The position numbers were made by a program, and so were the translations under genes. Positions 1 to 8,431 of a stretch of 64,000 nt of DNA are shown here, piece after piece. The DNA comes from CBDFGN01 sp965247065 (GTDB lineage Bacteria; Bacteroidota; Bacteroidia; Cytophagales; Cyclobacteriaceae), in assembly GCA_965247065.1 (NCBI GenBank), contig CBDFGN010000006.1, forward strand, positions 248,001 through 312,000, read 5' to 3'. Numbering within the stretch: position 1 is the stretch's first letter; the number at the start of each line of letters is the position of its first letter. The notes under the pieces were generated by a model. It was not told the DNA's origin. It did no database searches and saw only the letters and a program-made list of their open reading frames with translations.

Positions 1-1
1 C

Positions 2-391
2 CAGGAGGTCGGGGCCTATGCTTTTGAACAAATTGGGTTAGGAGATAAAGCTCTACCACTATACGAGTCTATATATTTGCGCACTAACGACGTTGTAACC
101 CTTTACAAGATATCATTGATCCAATTCCAGCTGGGCAATTACGTTGAATCCAAAACCAATCTTGATATTATCCTGAGCAAAAAAGAGGCCGATGAAGTTA
201 AGCTTTACTTTCCGGGTGCCGATCAACAGCAGCAGGAAGTTCCCCTAAAGGCAGCCGTTTTCAATATGAAGGGATTACTTGCCAAAGCCAAGGAGAACAA
301 GGAGGATGCCACCAAATATTACAAGCAGGCGATATTGCTATCTCCAGGATTTCAGATGGCCATAGCCAACCTGCAAGAGTTAGATAACTAG
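2..391 (+). CDS. TPR-repeat protein, C-terminal part (truncated by window edge)
   Basis: The reading frame is open from base 2, so the gene starts upstream of the window and about 129 C-terminal residues are visible. A TTG at 77 is in frame but has no claim as a start, because good coding sequence precedes it. The last 40 residues (AAVFNMKGLLAKAKENKEDA and on through YYKQAILLSP) have the small/large residue spacing of a tetratricopeptide repeat, and an earlier weaker helix pair is present. TPR proteins are protein-interaction scaffolds; the partner cannot be inferred. An intrinsic terminator follows 18 bases after the stop. Confidence 0.75.
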   Translation, partial: QEVGAYAFEQIGLGDKALPLYESIYLRTNDVVTLYKISLIQFQLGNYVESKTNLDIILSKKEADEVKLYFPGADQQQQEVPLKAAVFNMKGLLAKAKENKEDATKYYKQAILLSPGFQMAIANLQELDN

Positions 392-409
392 CTCTAATTC
401 GATCTGACT

Positions 410-439
410 AAAGCGATACCGGTAGGCATCGCTTTTTTT
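410..439 (+). terminator. Rho-independent terminator after the TPR gene
   Basis: An 8-bp perfect stem (AAAGCGAT / ATCGCTTT) with a 10-base loop runs directly into a seven-T tract. It separates the TPR gene from the sigma-factor operon. Confidence 0.8.
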
Positions 440-507
440 GTTTATTCTTACAATGGATGCAACCCTTTGGGCAGCTTACTGTCTGTTAGATTAGAAATCA
501 ACTTTGA

Positions 508-1068
508 ATGAGTTCCGCAGATGTAGGCCTACATCATGACATTGTTGAAAGGTGCAAAACGGGCGATGCAAGTGCTCAGAATCAACTGTATGGGTTGTAT
601 TCAAAGGCGATGTTTAACATATGCCTCCGAATCACCGGTGAGCGGGAAGGAGCTGAAGATGTACTTCAGGAAACGTTTGTCAGTGTCTTTAGGAACATAA
701 ATAGTTATAGAAAAGAAGCCACAGTAGGGGCATGGATTAAGAGGATTGTGATCAACGGAGCAATAAACCATATCAGGAAAAGCAGGATTGAGACCTTATC
801 TATGGAAGAGCAACCCATTCCCGACATCCATGAGTCTGAGTCAGAAGATTGGGATGAAAAGATGCTAAAAGTAGAAAAGATCAAACGAGCTATGGCAATC
901 TTGCCGGATGGATACCGGCTGGTGTTCTCGCTTTATCTACTGGAGGGATATGATCACAAGGAAATTGCCGCAATCCTTGATATTACTGAGTCAACATCAA
1001 AGTCCCAATTTAACAGGGCCAAAAAAAAGATAAGAGATTTACTAGAACATGAGGTGAATTATGACTGA
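508..1068 (+). CDS. ECF-family RNA polymerase sigma factor
   Basis: 186 residues, the normal size for an extracytoplasmic-function sigma factor. Region 2 is seen at about residues 22-65 (LYSKAMFNICLRITG, then EDVLQETFVSVFRN, the core-binding and -10 recognition part). Region 4 lies at about 128-182 (LPDGYRLVFSLYLLEGYDHK, then EIAAILDITESTSKSQFNRA, a helix-turn-helix for -35 recognition). The gene overlaps the next one by 8 bases and is followed by a third overlapping gene, so the three are probably one transcription unit. The neighbour with a single membrane segment is a natural candidate for its antagonist. The stimulus and regulon are not deducible here. Confidence 0.92.
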   Translation: MSSADVGLHHDIVERCKTGDASAQNQLYGLYSKAMFNICLRITGEREGAEDVLQETFVSVFRNINSYRKEATVGAWIKRIVINGAINHIRKSRIETLSMEEQPIPDIHESESEDWDEKMLKVEKIKRAMAILPDGYRLVFSLYLLEGYDHKEIAAILDITESTSKSQFNRAKKKIRDLLEHEVNYD

Positions 1069-1621
1069 TAAATTAGAAAAATTTGTTCAGGATCATCAGG
1101 AGGAATTTGAGTCTGAAGAACCCCGAGCGCAGGTTTGGGAGCGAATAAGGGCCGATTTGGGCGACAACCGGGTGGTTTCGATGAACCGATATTCCTGGGC
1201 CTGGAAAGCGGCTGCGGTATTTTTATTTGGATTATCAAGCTACTTGCTGATCGAGCGACAAACGGAACCCCGCAATAGTGAAACGGCTCAAGCGGAGGAC
1301 CTTCAGAGAATCCCACTGGGTGAGATTGAGATGCATTATACTTCTATTATTGAACAAAGGAAAATAGAGATTCTCAAAGTGTCAGCTGATCATCCCGATA
1401 TGATTGAAAGCTTCCAAAATGATGTAGGTTCCCTAGAATCTTTGTATGTGGAATTGCATGCTGAATTTAGGGAAACGAATAATGAAAGGGTTCTGGATGC
1501 CATGATCAATAATCTAAAATTGAGAATTGACCTCCTGAATTATCAGATAGCACTTATTGACGAGATAAAGAATAACGCTATAGAAAAGTACCAACAAGAT
1601 GATGGGACACAGAACATTTAG
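1061..1621 (+). CDS. putative membrane-anchored regulator (anti-sigma-like)
   Basis: 186 residues, no family recognised with certainty. An acidic N-terminal domain of about 45 residues is followed by one hydrophobic segment at about 46-64 (WAWKAAAVFLFGLSSYLLI). The remainder is a charged, helix-rich, coiled-coil-like region. This topology, together with an ATG inside the end of the sigma-factor gene, is what small Bacteroidota anti-sigma factors look like, so that role is inferred from position and topology only. No zinc-binding HxxxCxxC motif is present, so it is not a ZAS-type anti-sigma. It overlaps the next gene by 23 bases, which suggests translational coupling. Confidence 0.6.
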   Translation: MTDKLEKFVQDHQEEFESEEPRAQVWERIRADLGDNRVVSMNRYSWAWKAAAVFLFGLSSYLLIERQTEPRNSETAQAEDLQRIPLGEIEMHYTSIIEQRKIEILKVSADHPDMIESFQNDVGSLESLYVELHAEFRETNNERVLDAMINNLKLRIDLLNYQIALIDEIKNNAIEKYQQDDGTQNI

Positions 1622-2681
1622 ACATTTCGGAACTTGGGTTTTGGTGCTGTCATTAGGCTTCGCTTCTGAAGCTGCCAAAGTCCGGGTTGAAAAGGAAAAG
1701 CGAATTGAAAGGAATTATGCAGTTTCTGATAACACGCAAATACAAGTTTCAAACAAATTCGGGACGGTTCATATTGACACCTGGAATGAGCTTCGGGTGA
1801 CGGTGGAGATTGTGATTTTGGTGGAAAAAAGGTCTGAGGAAGCGGCCCAGCGGATACTGGACAATATCGATATCGAGATTGACGACCAAAACCCATCCCG
1901 TTATCTTGCGTTCCGAACTGAAATTCGAAGGGGTAGTTCGTCAAACAACGACGGACAGCGGTTTGAAATAAACTATAACATTTCGATCCCCCGCAGAAAT
2001 AACCTGACTGTCGACAATAAGCATGGCGATATTTATTTGGGTGCAATCGACGGGGAGGTAGAACTACGACTGGCTCATGGTCGTATCAGAACTGAAGAAC
2101 TCAACGGAAAATCGAGCGTAGACCTTTCCTTTAGTGAAGGAAGAATGAAAAAGATGGCCAAGGGCAGTTTGGAGCTTCAGCACACCAGTGGACTTGATAT
2201 CGACGTTGTTGGCAATGTCGAAGTCGATATCCGACATACAAGCATGAGCATCGGTGAGGCAGAACTCCTGGATATTAAAGGACAACACTCTAGCGTGGAT
2301 ATTGATAAAGCCCAGTCTCTTGACGGAGATTTTCAGCATAGCGAATTGGAAATTAATGAGATAGTGAAACTCGCCACCCTACAGGCCCAACACTCTGATC
2401 TGGATATCAACCGGGTCCATAGTGGTTTTGATCTAGTTGACCTGGACGGCGGGTTCTCGGATTTCCGGATCTACCTGGATCCCGAAGCCTCCGGGTCTAT
2501 TGATGCTAGAATGCAGTTCGGTGAGTTGTCTTATCATGGAGGCGACTTTGATTTCACTTACATTTCCCAAGAGCACAATCTATCTGAGTATAGGGGAAAA
2601 TTTGGCTCTAACGATGAATCAACCTCTAAAGTGTTGATCAGAACTCAGCACGGGGATGCCGAGCTTGTGGTCGATGATTAA
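1599..2681 (+). CDS. DUF4097-like exported beta-helix protein
   Basis: 360 residues. Residues 1-26 look like a signal peptide (a basic start, then the hydrophobic stretch WVLVLSLGFASEAA). The body is a series of short strands with repeating patterns such as VEVDIRHTSMSIGEAE, GQHSSVDIDKA and AQHSDLDINRV, the usual look of DUF4097-type right-handed beta-helix or adhesin-like proteins. These are often encoded beside ECF sigma/anti-sigma pairs in Bacteroidota. Two adjacent ATG codons (1599 and 1602) lie inside the preceding gene; either could be used. Function unknown; periplasmic or cell-surface location is likely. It converges with the FtsE-like gene with a 4-base overlap of the stop codons. 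Confidence 0.65.
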   Translation: MMGHRTFRHFGTWVLVLSLGFASEAAKVRVEKEKRIERNYAVSDNTQIQVSNKFGTVHIDTWNELRVTVEIVILVEKRSEEAAQRILDNIDIEIDDQNPSRYLAFRTEIRRGSSSNNDGQRFEINYNISIPRRNNLTVDNKHGDIYLGAIDGEVELRLAHGRIRTEELNGKSSVDLSFSEGRMKKMAKGSLELQHTSGLDIDVVGNVEVDIRHTSMSIGEAELLDIKGQHSSVDIDKAQSLDGDFQHSELEINEIVKLATLQAQHSDLDINRVHSGFDLVDLDGGFSDFRIYLDPEASGSIDARMQFGELSYHGGDFDFTYISQEHNLSEYRGKFGSNDESTSKVLIRTQHGDAELVVDD

Positions 2682-3394
2682 GCCTGGTTCTGGCCTGAAA
2701 GCTGGAAGTTCTCTGTATTGGAATCCCAAAGTTTTTCTTTTTCGCATTTAAGTACTCTCCCGGGATACTGATCAATTAGTTGATGATTGTGAGTGGCCAT
2801 TAAGATTGCGGTTCCGCTGTTATTGATTTCCAAAAATAATTTAAAGATGCCATCAGCTACTTCAGGATCCAGATTCCCGGTTGGTTCATCGGCGAACAAT
2901 ATCATTGGCTCGTTTAGAAGGGCCCTGGCAATCACCACCCTTTGCTGCTCTCCTCCGGAAAGCTGGTGAGGCATTTTATCGCTTACCGACCCAAGACCCA
3001 CTCGCATCAACACCTCGGCCAGTCGAGCCTTCATCCGGGGTTTGTCTTTCCAACCGGTGGCTCGCATCACAAAGAACAGGTTTTCATCCACCCTGCGATC
3101 ATCAAGGAGCTGAAAATCCTGAAAGATAATACCCACTTTTCTCCTTAGATTCGGGGTTTGCTGACGAGTGATGTTCCTCATGTCGTATCCGGCGACCATA
3201 ATGTCCCCCAAACGTAAAGGTAAATCGGCGTAAAGTGTCCGCAATAAGGATGACTTGCCACTGCCGGTTCGGCCAACAAGGAAGACGAACTCTCCCTTTT
3301 CTATATCGAAATTGACGCCATTAAGAACGGTTTTGTCTTCCTGGAAAATGCTGGTTTCGCTTACTCTAACGACCGGATCACTGGAAAAAGTCAT
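2678..3394 (-). CDS. ftsE: ABC transporter ATPase, FtsE family
   Basis: 238 residues. It has Walker A GRTGSGKSS at residues 41-49, the Q-loop IIFQDFQLL, the ABC signature LSGGEQQRVVIARALL, Walker B MILFADEPTGNLDP and the H-loop ATHNHQ. The closest recognisable group is FtsE, the ATPase that with FtsX links the divisome to cell-wall hydrolases. LolD-type lipoprotein-release ATPases are similar, but the compact length and the phrase VGIIFQDFQLLDDRRVDEN favour FtsE. No FtsX gene is adjacent, so the membrane partner must be elsewhere. It is a single-gene unit convergent with the DUF4097-like gene. Confidence 0.82.
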   Translation of the reverse strand: MTFSSDPVVRVSETSIFQEDKTVLNGVNFDIEKGEFVFLVGRTGSGKSSLLRTLYADLPLRLGDIMVAGYDMRNITRQQTPNLRRKVGIIFQDFQLLDDRRVDENLFFVMRATGWKDKPRMKARLAEVLMRVGLGSVSDKMPHQLSGGEQQRVVIARALLNEPMILFADEPTGNLDPEVADGIFKLFLEINNSGTAILMATHNHQLIDQYPGRVLKCEKEKLWDSNTENFQLSGQNQA

Positions 3395-3452
3395 GAGAAG
3401 ATTTTGGTTTTGAGCTGACTAAAGCATAACCTATATTGTAAAGGAGATGAAA

Positions 3453-3548
3453 AAGGCAAATCAGTTATCACACCGCTACAACCGCCTACCCTTGCTTCCT
3501 TCCGGACCTGGGGGAGTTAAGCGGGAGCTAGTCGTACCGATTTGCCTG
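3453..3548 (-). ncRNA. ffs: Signal recognition particle RNA, small bacterial type (4.5S)
   Basis: On the minus strand the conserved SRP core CAGGTCCGGAAGGAAGCA is present, containing the GGAAGCA apical motif that binds Ffh. It is flanked by complementary ends (AGGCAAATC at the 5' side, GATTTGCCT at the 3' side) that close a long hairpin of about 95 nt. The 3' arm runs directly into TTTTT, so the RNA's own closing stem can act as terminator. A perfect -7 box lies just upstream. The exact ends are inferred from the closing stem. Confidence 0.93.
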
Positions 3549-3550
3549 TG

Positions 3551-3558
3551 CAAAGTTA
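3551..3558 (-). promoter_or_regulatory. -7 promoter box of the SRP RNA
   Basis: The minus-strand sequence TAACTTTG fits the Bacteroidota -7 consensus TAnnTTTG exactly and ends 3-4 bases before the inferred 5' end of the SRP RNA. A TTGAC lies upstream, but at about 25 bases' spacing, longer than usual, so the -33 element is uncertain. Confidence 0.65.
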
Positions 3559-3611
3559 CTTGATTTACCCCTTATTGAAAAGTCAACTGCCTCGAATCCT
3601 GAACCCGGCTT

Positions 3612-4142
3612 ATGAAACCACATGAAGAATTTGAATCAGATCTACTCATATTACGGAAATTGAACCTGCGGGATGCACCTGAAATATTTTCAAACTATGC
3701 TAGCAACCCAGAAATCCTGGATTATGTTTCCTGGAAGCCTCATAAAACGGTGGAAGATACCGGTCAATTTCTGGTGAGTGCAAACAAGGCATGGGAAGCA
3801 GGAACGGACTTTTCGTTTTCGATCAGGCTTCGGACCAGGAATACGCTAGTAGGGTCCATAGGTATGGTAAATCAGTCCAACAGTGTATCCGTTGGTTACA
3901 TATTAGCTAAGAAACACTGGGGGAAAGGATATGCCACTGAGGCTGTCAGGACGCTTCTGCAATGGCTCAAGCATCAAGACGAGGTATTCAAAATTTGGGC
4001 CTTGACAGATCGGGAAAATGAGGCCTCCGGACGAGTTTTGGAGAAGGCTGGCATGAGGCATGAAGGGGTGATCAAAAGCTGGGTGCAATTCACAAACCAG
4101 GGCAACAAAGCCAAGGATTGCGTTTTTTATGTTTTGGGTTAG
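3612..4142 (+). CDS. GNAT-family N-acetyltransferase (RimJ/RimL-like)
   Basis: 176 residues, the standard GNAT length. The N-terminal part LLILRKLNLRDAPEIF and the acetyl-CoA-binding segment YILAKKHWGKGYATEAV (about residues 96-112, a Q/RxxGxG/A-type loop in the variant HWGKGYA) mark the ribosomal-protein-alanine/amino-acid acetyltransferase branch. So does the late motif NEASGRVLEKAGMRHEG. It transfers an acetyl group from acetyl-CoA to an amine; the substrate is unknown. Cytoplasmic, single gene. Its stop overlaps the stop of the convergent gene by 4 bases. Confidence 0.85.
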   Translation: MKPHEEFESDLLILRKLNLRDAPEIFSNYASNPEILDYVSWKPHKTVEDTGQFLVSANKAWEAGTDFSFSIRLRTRNTLVGSIGMVNQSNSVSVGYILAKKHWGKGYATEAVRTLLQWLKHQDEVFKIWALTDRENEASGRVLEKAGMRHEGVIKSWVQFTNQGNKAKDCVFYVLG

Positions 4143-4693
4143 GAGATTCTGGTGTGGGATGCCGTGTTGTCGCTTATTAGTTTATTTGTTGATTGGTTGT
4201 GGATCCCGGCAAATTGCGAACTGCGAACTGCGAACTGCGAACTGCGAATTGCAAAAATTGGGAATGGGTTATCGCTCAGCCAGGATTCCTCCAAGATTTT
4301 TAACCAGGCCTTCATGTAAATAATCAAGTGGGTCCTGGAGTTGTGTCGGAGATACCTTTGGTTAGCGGATAATCTTCTTAACACATGCGGATCATCCAGT
4401 TGTTCAAGGTGCGCCAAGTCGTCGATCTCTAACCCAGCCGATAGGAGGGTCGTTATAAGCCGATCGATCCGAAAACCACTTGCAGGACAGAATTCCTGGC
4501 AGTGGGTGTTCCAATCCCCGGATTTTTCCATACCCATTTCATGGATCTCTCTTGCCGAGAGCTCGCTGATTTCCTGAGCCAGCAACCCGCAATTACAGTG
4601 ACCCATATGTCCCCATTGATATGGCACCCCGCCTTCAAGCCTTCGAACGGTATTCTGCAACGCTGAAATGAGCTCTGGATTTGGTTGTGCCAT
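4139..4693 (-). CDS. conserved protein of unknown function with repeat-encoded tail
   Basis: 184 residues. The first 140 or so look like a conserved domain, with the striking motif YQWGHMGHCNCGLLAQEISE at about residues 20-39 and a Cys/Trp-containing segment DWNTHCQEFCPASG. I associate it with small uncharacterised proteins of Bacteroidota, but no function is known to me. The closing conserved helix is IIYMKAWLKILEESW. After it, the C-terminal 40 residues are translated from a 7-base tandem repeat (IRSSQFAVRSSQFA) and unique low-quality sequence. The tail therefore probably arose by repeat growth through an ancestral stop. A real gene is likely; the C-terminus is questionable. Confidence 0.6.
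   Translation of the reverse strand: MAQPNPELISALQNTVRRLEGGVPYQWGHMGHCNCGLLAQEISELSAREIHEMGMEKSGDWNTHCQEFCPASGFRIDRLITTLLSAGLEIDDLAHLEQLDDPHVLRRLSANQRYLRHNSRTHLIIYMKAWLKILEESWLSDNPFPIFAIRSSQFAVRSSQFAGIHNQSTNKLISDNTASHTRIS
4209..4252. repeat. 7-base tandem repeat (GCGAACT)
   Basis: Six head-to-tail heptamers: four perfect GCGAACT units flanked by the variants GCAAATT and GCGAATT. A partial seventh unit begins at 4251. It lies inside the 3' end of the minus-strand gene, where 21 bases (three units) encode seven residues. Such heptamer runs mutate by slippage; a related heptamer repeat occurs near 24.75 kb. Confidence 0.9.
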
Positions 4694-4816
4694 TGGTGGA
4701 TTAGATGGGTCTTAAATTATTGGTTTTAGGGTTGTAAATCAAGAGTGGCGCTGGATTGTTATTTTGAAGCCTTCAGGTTTTTCTTAAATTTGTCTCCAGG
4801 CATTCAAGAATCACAT

Positions 4817-4951
4817 ATGGGAAAAGGGGACAGGAAAACCCGCAAGGGAAAAATAATAAAAGGTACCTATGGCAATTCCAGGCGTCGGAAAGCCACATCC
4901 ACCAAAATTCAGACCCCACCGAAAAAGAAGAATAACGCTAAGAAGAAGTAA
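4817..4951 (+). CDS. 30S ribosomal protein THX
   Basis: 44 residues, start MGKGDRKTRKGKIIKGTYGN, then a Lys/Arg-rich tail. This is the signature of the bTHX family, a tiny basic peptide in the 30S head, common in Bacteroidota. The frame is open further upstream to 4745, but that extension (MALDCYFEAF) is hydrophobic and unlike the family. The ATG at 4817 gives the family's usual first residues, so it is chosen. The C-terminal tail is longer than the roughly 26 residues of the Thermus protein. Confidence 0.82.
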   Translation: MGKGDRKTRKGKIIKGTYGNSRRRKATSTKIQTPPKKKNNAKKK

Positions 4952-5203
4952 TACAGGAGCCCCATTCATGCTCATATCGATGACCGTGTCATATCACAAT
5001 CAATTACAACGAACCCATTTGGAGGGCCAAATTTCGGGCGAGCTGTTAGAAAGCTGTAATTGACTTGAATACGGTGCCTCAATCTCCGATGATGGGTTCC
5101 AAATTCTAATATCCCCACCGGGATGGCTTAACGCTGCGCACGCTCATGTACAGACCCCTTCTTGAATACGGCCTCAAATGACAAAACCAGGATGGCATTC
5201 CAA

Positions 5204-7375
5204 TCATAGATTGTCCGTGATAAAATCTGTCATCATCTGAAAAAGATGCACTCGGGTTTTATCTCCCGAAATCGAGTGAGACTTATCCGGATAATAGAAG
5301 GATTCGAACTGCTTCCCGGCCTGTATAAGGCGCGATTGTAGGGCAACTGAATTTTGGAAATGCACATTGTCATCCCCCGTACCGTGAATCAGTAGGAATC
5401 TACCTGAGAGCTTTTCAGCGTGGGTGGTAGGAGAGTAGTCATCGTACCCGGAGGGATTATCCTGTGGACGCTTTAGGTAACGTTCGGAGTAAATAGTGTC
5501 ATAAAATCTCCAGTTGGTGACAGGTGCTACCGAAATCCCGGTTTTGAATACATCCGATCCCAACATCATGCAAAGTGCGGCTGTGTACCCACCGTAGCTC
5601 CACCCCCAAATCCCAATTCTCTTCGCATCGACGAAAGGTTGGGATCTCAGGTATTCAGCCCCTTCGATCAAATCCTGGGTTTCGAATTTGCCAAGCTGAC
5701 CATGTGTAATTTTCCCAAATTTTGAGCCCCGCCCACTAGTTCCTCGAGGGTCAATATACGCAACCAGGTAGCCCCTCTGGACCATCATTTGGTGCCAATA
5801 ATAGCGCCTGGCAGCGAACGCATTCTGAACTTCCTGGGAACCGGGTCCGCTATATTGGTAGATGAGCAACGGATACTCCTGTTCCTGCTGGAAATCCTTC
5901 GGTTTCAGTAGGAACCCGTTTATAATGACCCCATCGGTGGTAGTGAACTGAAAGAACTCTTTTGAAACAACCCCATATTCCTTGACCACTGACATGAGCT
6001 CAGAGTTGTTTTCCAGGGTTGTTACTGGCGCATCTTCCCCTACCCGAAAAAGATGGACACTCAACGGGGTTTCGGGATTATTGAAGTATCTCAGGTAGTA
6101 TTTAAAATCCCTACTCATGCTGATTGCATTGATTCCACCATCCGTGCCCAGACGTGTCCTTTCTATACCAGCCAAATCAGTGACGAAGAAGTTTCTTTCG
6201 AGTGGAGATCCTTCGGTTGATACGTAGTATAAGCTCGGAACCTTTTGATTCTCGTCAATTCCAATCAATTTGGTGACTTCCCAATCTCCTGACGTTATCT
6301 GCTTTTGGACCTCACCGACATTGCTATACAAGTAGAAGTGATTGAATCCACTTCGATCAGACAAAAAGACAAACTGATCCCTGTTCTCAAGGTAGCGCAG
6401 GTTGGTATCATCCTTAGACTCTATGTATTGTTCGGATTTTTCGCTTAAGACTAGCTTGGTTGCACCCGTCCTGGAATCGGCGTGAAGCAGGTCTAATTGA
6501 TTCTGAAGTCGATTCAGTCTCAGAATGGAAAGTTCGTTGGGACTGTAAGTCCATTGAATCCGAGGTATGTAAATATCCTGGTCGGTGCCCAGATCAATGT
6601 TCACAATTTCACCGCTTTTCAAGTGGAATACCGAGATTCGAACCATCGAATTACTTTGGCCGGCCTTTGGATATTTAAATCTCTGATCGTTGGGGTACAA
6701 CTTCCCATTTTTCCAAACTTGCATGTTGTATTCCGGAACCTGACTTTCATCAAAGGTGTAATAGGCTAGCTGCGACCCATCTTTTGACCAAAAGAACGCT
6801 TTGGTAAGATACAGTTCCTCCTCATATACCCAATCGGTGCTTCCATGGATGATCTTGTTCGGTTCGCCATCATCCGTAATTTGTACCTCTTCACCGCTTT
6901 TCAGATCAATCATAAACAGATTGTTAGCTCGAACAAAGGCGACTGTATGTCCATCAGGGGAGAAAGTCGCATAGGACTGAGCCCCCGCATCGGAAAGAAG
7001 TTTCAGGCTGCCCGATCTTAAATCAAAGACATAGTATTTGGCCGTAAAGGATCGTCGATATATCTTCTTCCTATCGGTAAGTATCAAGATCTTACTTTCA
7101 TTAGGGTCGAAGTTATAATCGCTGATAATAATGATTGGATCGCAGTCATTTCCGTCAAAAAGCGTTTCCACTTGCTGCCCATTGGTGACATCAAATTTGA
7201 CAATCCTATTATCCTTTAGAGCCGTATAGAACCCACCATCGTTCATCCAGTTCACGGCGCTCACAGTTTCGGGTTCAAAAAGGTGGTCCCGGTAGATACT
7301 CTCAACTGTTATGCTTTTCTGGGCCCATGCCTCGGCCGTTAGTAAGGAAACCAGAATTAATGAAGTTATTTTCAT
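5204..7375 (-). CDS. Dipeptidyl peptidase IV, S9B family
   Basis: 723 residues with an N-terminal signal peptide (MKITSLILVSLLTAEAWAQ). Residues about 30-480 form the beta-propeller, including the EE motif (WVYEEELYLTKAF) that in DPP IV binds the substrate's free amino terminus. The C-terminal alpha/beta-hydrolase domain carries the nucleophile Ser593 in GWSYGG, Asp668 in HGTGDDNVHF and His700 in PDKSHS. It removes X-Pro or X-Ala dipeptides from peptides in the periplasm or at the surface and fits a proteolytic, peptide-eating lifestyle. Full length, all catalytic residues present. It lies alone between unrelated genes. Confidence 0.93.
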   Translation of the reverse strand: MKITSLILVSLLTAEAWAQKSITVESIYRDHLFEPETVSAVNWMNDGGFYTALKDNRIVKFDVTNGQQVETLFDGNDCDPIIIISDYNFDPNESKILILTDRKKIYRRSFTAKYYVFDLRSGSLKLLSDAGAQSYATFSPDGHTVAFVRANNLFMIDLKSGEEVQITDDGEPNKIIHGSTDWVYEEELYLTKAFFWSKDGSQLAYYTFDESQVPEYNMQVWKNGKLYPNDQRFKYPKAGQSNSMVRISVFHLKSGEIVNIDLGTDQDIYIPRIQWTYSPNELSILRLNRLQNQLDLLHADSRTGATKLVLSEKSEQYIESKDDTNLRYLENRDQFVFLSDRSGFNHFYLYSNVGEVQKQITSGDWEVTKLIGIDENQKVPSLYYVSTEGSPLERNFFVTDLAGIERTRLGTDGGINAISMSRDFKYYLRYFNNPETPLSVHLFRVGEDAPVTTLENNSELMSVVKEYGVVSKEFFQFTTTDGVIINGFLLKPKDFQQEQEYPLLIYQYSGPGSQEVQNAFAARRYYWHQMMVQRGYLVAYIDPRGTSGRGSKFGKITHGQLGKFETQDLIEGAEYLRSQPFVDAKRIGIWGWSYGGYTAALCMMLGSDVFKTGISVAPVTNWRFYDTIYSERYLKRPQDNPSGYDDYSPTTHAEKLSGRFLLIHGTGDDNVHFQNSVALQSRLIQAGKQFESFYYPDKSHSISGDKTRVHLFQMMTDFITDNL

Positions 7376-7552
7376 TAGAGTCTAGAGTTACTAATACAAT
7401 CTATTGCAAAGCTAGATAATCCCTCTGAAATGGAGCTACCAGGATTCTTGTTGATTTAACTGGTATCAACAAGGCCGTGGATCTCTTTGAGGCGGTGTCA
7501 GGGCCATTAATCTTCATTCAATTGAGTTAAAGGAACAAATCAACCAATCAGG

Positions 7553-7580
7553 TTGGCATAGAAGCATTGTTTTAATCTTG
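7553..7580 (+). promoter_or_regulatory. possible promoter of the outer-membrane barrel gene
   Basis: A TTG at 7553 and TAATCTTG at 7573-7580, one mismatch from TAnnTTTG, are separated by 17 bases, slightly short for the Bacteroidota -33/-7 pattern. The start codon is 28 bases further on. Confidence 0.3.
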
Positions 7581-7608
7581 TTTTTGGAAAACTACCTGAT
7601 TAACTTCA

Positions 7609-8358
7609 ATGAAAGGAAACATTTGGAGTAAATGGACGTTGTTGGATAGCCGACCCCCGGAAGTGAGATTCTTGATCTTCATATTTCCCATGATGATTTT
7701 TGTCCAGTCGATTGGGCAGAGATATGAAATGGGGATCAATGTAGGACCCTCAATTTCCTATCGAACCTCTGTTGATGCCGGTGACCCGGTTGCTGCTTCC
7801 ATTCAGAATGGGGAGGAGGGCATCTATACGTTTGACTTTGGGCTGGATTTGAAACGGACTCTATCCCCCAGGCTAAAGTTTGGTGCGGGTGTTTGGTATT
7901 CCCAAAAGGGTTTTTCAAATACCAACGTGGGTATTACTTATGACGATCTAAGCCTGTTCAATAAGGTGATCCAGATTGATTTCATTCAGAATTATATAGA
8001 AATACCCCTCCTAATCTACTACAGGCTGAACAAGACGACCGATTCACAATGGTACACCTTCGTGGGTTACAATAACAGCATTCTATTCAGCCAAAAGAAT
8101 AACGTTATCATGCGATCCGGGGAAATTAATAAAGGAGATGTGGAGCGGCTCGGCGAACCTTACCTCGAAAATGCTACCCGCTATAATCCGGGATTTCTAA
8201 TTGGCTTTGGTTGGCAAAAACCCATCGACGATAAATATAGTTTTGGACTAGAGCCAGCTTTTAAAATGCTGCTAAGCCCACTGAAGGAGGACAGATTTAT
8301 GACACATCGAAGGCTCTATTCCCTGGTTCTCAATTTCCGATTCATCAGAAAGCTTTGA
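7609..8358 (+). CDS. outer-membrane beta-barrel protein (PorT-like domain)
   Basis: 249 residues. After a basic N-terminus and a hydrophobic stretch (about residues 21-36, FLIFIFPMMIFVQSIG) ending near GQRYEMGINVG, the protein alternates short amphipathic strands with turns (GINVGPSISYRT, KFGAGVWYSQKGFS, YIEIPLLIYYRLN). It ends in an aromatic/basic strand LVLNFRFIRKL. This is the pattern of small 'outer membrane protein beta-barrel' proteins of Bacteroidota, to which PorT also belongs. The role is unknown. The unusually long n-region could mean a later start at the ATG encoding residue 28. The next gene follows closely on the same strand. Confidence 0.65.
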   Translation: MKGNIWSKWTLLDSRPPEVRFLIFIFPMMIFVQSIGQRYEMGINVGPSISYRTSVDAGDPVAASIQNGEEGIYTFDFGLDLKRTLSPRLKFGAGVWYSQKGFSNTNVGITYDDLSLFNKVIQIDFIQNYIEIPLLIYYRLNKTTDSQWYTFVGYNNSILFSQKNNVIMRSGEINKGDVERLGEPYLENATRYNPGFLIGFGWQKPIDDKYSFGLEPAFKMLLSPLKEDRFMTHRRLYSLVLNFRFIRKL

Positions 8359-8431
8359 TCTGCCATAGTTGAAATTACAGCAATATTTTAATTACTTTGC
8401 TCACCTCATTACTACCGGGAAATCCAAAAGA

